In this document: one piece after another, positions 62,503-64,000 of the stretch
Layout of the letters: every line of letters starts with the position of its first letter
How positions within the stretch are numbered: the stretch's first letter is position 1
Source of the DNA: an uncultured Pseudorhodobacter sp.
GTDB lineage: Bacteria > Pseudomonadota > Alphaproteobacteria > Rhodobacterales > Rhodobacteraceae
Length of the DNA stretch: 64,000 bases
Direction: 5' to 3'
Assembly (NCBI GenBank): GCA_913062925.1
Contig: CAJXWJ010000009.1
Span: 1-64,000, forward strand
Position numbers and translations under genes: made by a program
The notes under the pieces: generated by a model
What the model was told of the DNA's origin: nothing
The model's input: the letters and a program-made list of their open reading frames with translations, nothing else
The model's database searches: none

Positions 62503-64000
62503 GTGTCAAGCCTTCTCGACATCGCCTCTAGTGGGATCCAAGCCTATCGCAAGGCGCTGGCGGTTACCGGCCAAAACATTGCCAATATCAACACCGAAGG
62601 CTATCGGCGCCGCGAAATCTCACTGAGCGAAGTCTCTGGCGGCTCGAGTGACATCACCACAATTTCCGATCAAACCGGATTAGGTGTTCAGGTAACTGAC
62701 ATTGCCCGCGCCTTTGATGAGTTTCTTGCCAGCCGAACCCGCGGTGCTACGGCAGATTTTGGTGAGGCAGAAGCCAGCCAAGTTAGCCTGGAGGCGCTTG
62801 AAAAAACGATTCTGCCCAGTGACTACGACCTGACCTATTTCTTAACCGAGTTTTTTGACGGTCTCAGCTCGATCGCCCAAGCCCCTGCCGATCTGTCAGG
62901 GCGCGTGGTAGCGATGAGCCAAGGCGAGGCTTTGGCGGGGGCCTTTGGCCAGACGGCTTCGGCGCTTTCCAGTTTGAAAGATCAGATTTTAGCACAGGCG
63001 AAAATCACCGTAACCGAGGTAAACTCGCTGCTTTCGGGGCTGCAAAACACCCAGCGTCAGGTCATTGCCACTTCGGCAGGATCGGGGGCGAACGCGATTT
63101 TGGACTCGCGCGATAACACCCTGTCTAATCTGTCGCAATACATTGGCACCACCTTGGAAACCATGTCGAATGGTGCCGTAAAGCTGCGGCTGGGGGCCTC
63201 GGGCAATGGGCCAATCTTGGGCACTGTCACCGATGTTGGATCTTTGGCAGTGCAAGAGGGGGACGGCCGTCTGATTGTGTTGGCGGGCCAAAACCAGGGT
63301 CTTTCCGAGACACAGGAAGTCACCTCGGGGCGTTTGGCGGGCTTAATGTCCGCCTATGAGACCGTCTCTTCAACCTTGGACAAACTGGACGCGCTTGCAA
63401 AGCAATTGGCCACCGATTTCAACAGGGTGCATGCGCAGGGTCTGTCTTTGGACGGCAGCGCGGGCGGGATGATGTTCAGCGCTGACGCTTGGTCGATCGC
63501 GCGACCTCAGACCAATCTGGGCGATTTCTCGACCTCGGTAAGCGCCGATCAGGTGATCCCCAGCGGATCGCAGCCCGCAAGCTTTATCTATGACAGTAAA
63601 ACTGCAAATTGGATCGGCACGCTGGCCGATGGCAGCCTGGTCAAAAGCCCTAAAGCCAAGATTGTTTTGGAGGGGGTCACCGTTACGATCACCGGCCAAC
63701 CGGCGAATGGCGACAGCTTTATCTTGGCGCCTTCGGTGGGCAAGGCTGAAAACATGCGGTTCCTGCTGAAGCGCCCCGAGGAACTGGCGGCCGCGGCAAT
63801 GGTTATGGCCAGCGCGGATGCTGGCAACATGGGCAGCGCCGAGGTCACCCTTGTTGGCAGCGGCAAGATAGATCCAGCAAACCTGCCGCTGCTTTCGGAT
63901 GTGACGGGCAATGATGTCTCGGGGCTTGCAGGCGCGCGCTTGCGGGAAAATGGTGCGATCGGGCTTATTCCTGCGGGCACGGCAAGCGTCGATCTGGTCT
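62503..64000 (+). CDS. flgK: hook-filament junction protein FlgK, C-terminus cut by window edge
   Basis: About 499 residues visible from GTG 62503, frame still open at 64000. The N-terminal D0 is LLDIASSGIQAYRKALAVTG, QNIANINTEGYRRREI. FlgK core elements: DFGEAEASQVSLEALEKTIL, FFDGLSSIAQAPADLSGRVV and LDSRDNTLSNLSQYIG. GGGGGA precedes the GTG. It joins hook and filament and is a likely cargo of the FlgN-like chaperone. Confidence 0.92.
   Translation, partial: MSSLLDIASSGIQAYRKALAVTGQNIANINTEGYRRREISLSEVSGGSSDITTISDQTGLGVQVTDIARAFDEFLASRTRGATADFGEAEASQVSLEALEKTILPSDYDLTYFLTEFFDGLSSIAQAPADLSGRVVAMSQGEALAGAFGQTASALSSLKDQILAQAKITVTEVNSLLSGLQNTQRQVIATSAGSGANAILDSRDNTLSNLSQYIGTTLETMSNGAVKLRLGASGNGPILGTVTDVGSLAVQEGDGRLIVLAGQNQGLSETQEVTSGRLAGLMSAYETVSSTLDKLDALAKQLATDFNRVHAQGLSLDGSAGGMMFSADAWSIARPQTNLGDFSTSVSADQVIPSGSQPASFIYDSKTANWIGTLADGSLVKSPKAKIVLEGVTVTITGQPANGDSFILAPSVGKAENMRFLLKRPEELAAAAMVMASADAGNMGSAEVTLVGSGKIDPANLPLLSDVTGNDVSGLAGARLRENGAIGLIPAGTASVDLV

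Overview
The window reads as chromosomal DNA of a GC-rich alphaproteobacterium, most likely a Rhodobacterales member. The catabolic genes resemble those of roseobacters and rhodobacters. The flagellar genes have the layout of the Fla1-type (gamma-like, sigma-54-dependent) system known from Rhodobacter sphaeroides: FleQ/FleT-type activator, PomAB-like stator, FlgT and FlgP homologues, FliA/FlgM, and a FlgJ without muramidase. I see no tRNA, rRNA, CRISPR array, insertion sequence or prophage. No phylogeny was run, so the order-level placement is inference.

Region 1 (1-18.9 kb) is carbon catabolism. pcaIJF (minus strand, pcaF cut by the window edge) with a divergent IclR regulator converts 3-oxoadipate to succinyl-CoA and acetyl-CoA. 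Next come an odd winged-helix/solute-binding-domain fusion, a beta-hydroxyacid dehydrogenase, and a plus-strand operon of Zn-alcohol dehydrogenase, maleylacetate reductase, hydroxyquinol 1,2-dioxygenase and a YCII protein. Together these give hydroxyquinol -> maleylacetate -> 3-oxoadipate -> central metabolism. A minus-strand seven-gene operon (18880 down to 10817) holds a PRISE-like SDR, a second YCII protein, a Gfo/Idh dehydrogenase, a second Zn-alcohol dehydrogenase and a sugar-type ABC importer with two permease moieties, one fused to a tandem ATPase. My best reading is a system that imports a carbohydrate-like or cyclitol-like ring compound, oxidises and dehydrates it to hydroxyquinol, and feeds it to the 3-oxoadipate pathway. 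The substrate is unproven. Two small paralogous membrane proteins lie between the operons.

Region 2 (18.9-35.5 kb) is methylated amine / betaine catabolism: soxBDAG (tetrameric sarcosine oxidase type, SoxD without its zinc cysteines), a GlxA-type AraC regulator, a LysR regulator, and a divergent run of Ldh-family reductase, a betaine-type ABC importer (ProX/W/V-like), a ketoglutarate-semialdehyde-like ALDH, an M19 dipeptidase homologue lacking most zinc ligands, and two uncharacterised genes linked by 4-nt overlaps.

Region 3 (35.5-64 kb) is flagellar: a FleQ-like activator; motA-motB-fliD; a small operon of exported proteins (DUF1566-like, NHLP-like, Sel1-like); flgP-flgT-flgA-flgM-flgN divergent from flhA-flhF-flhG-fliA; an orphan rod/hook paralogue; and flgBCDEFGHIJK (flgK cut by the window edge). 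Six sites match the sigma-54 -24/-12 element with exact 12-bp GG-to-GC spacing, each upstream of a flagellar transcription unit. Unusual parts are a 1261-residue FlgE, a PomB-like stator protein with an internally duplicated segment, an FlhF/FlhG pair that both lack GTPase-cycle motifs, and poly-C tracts in two poorly characterised genes.
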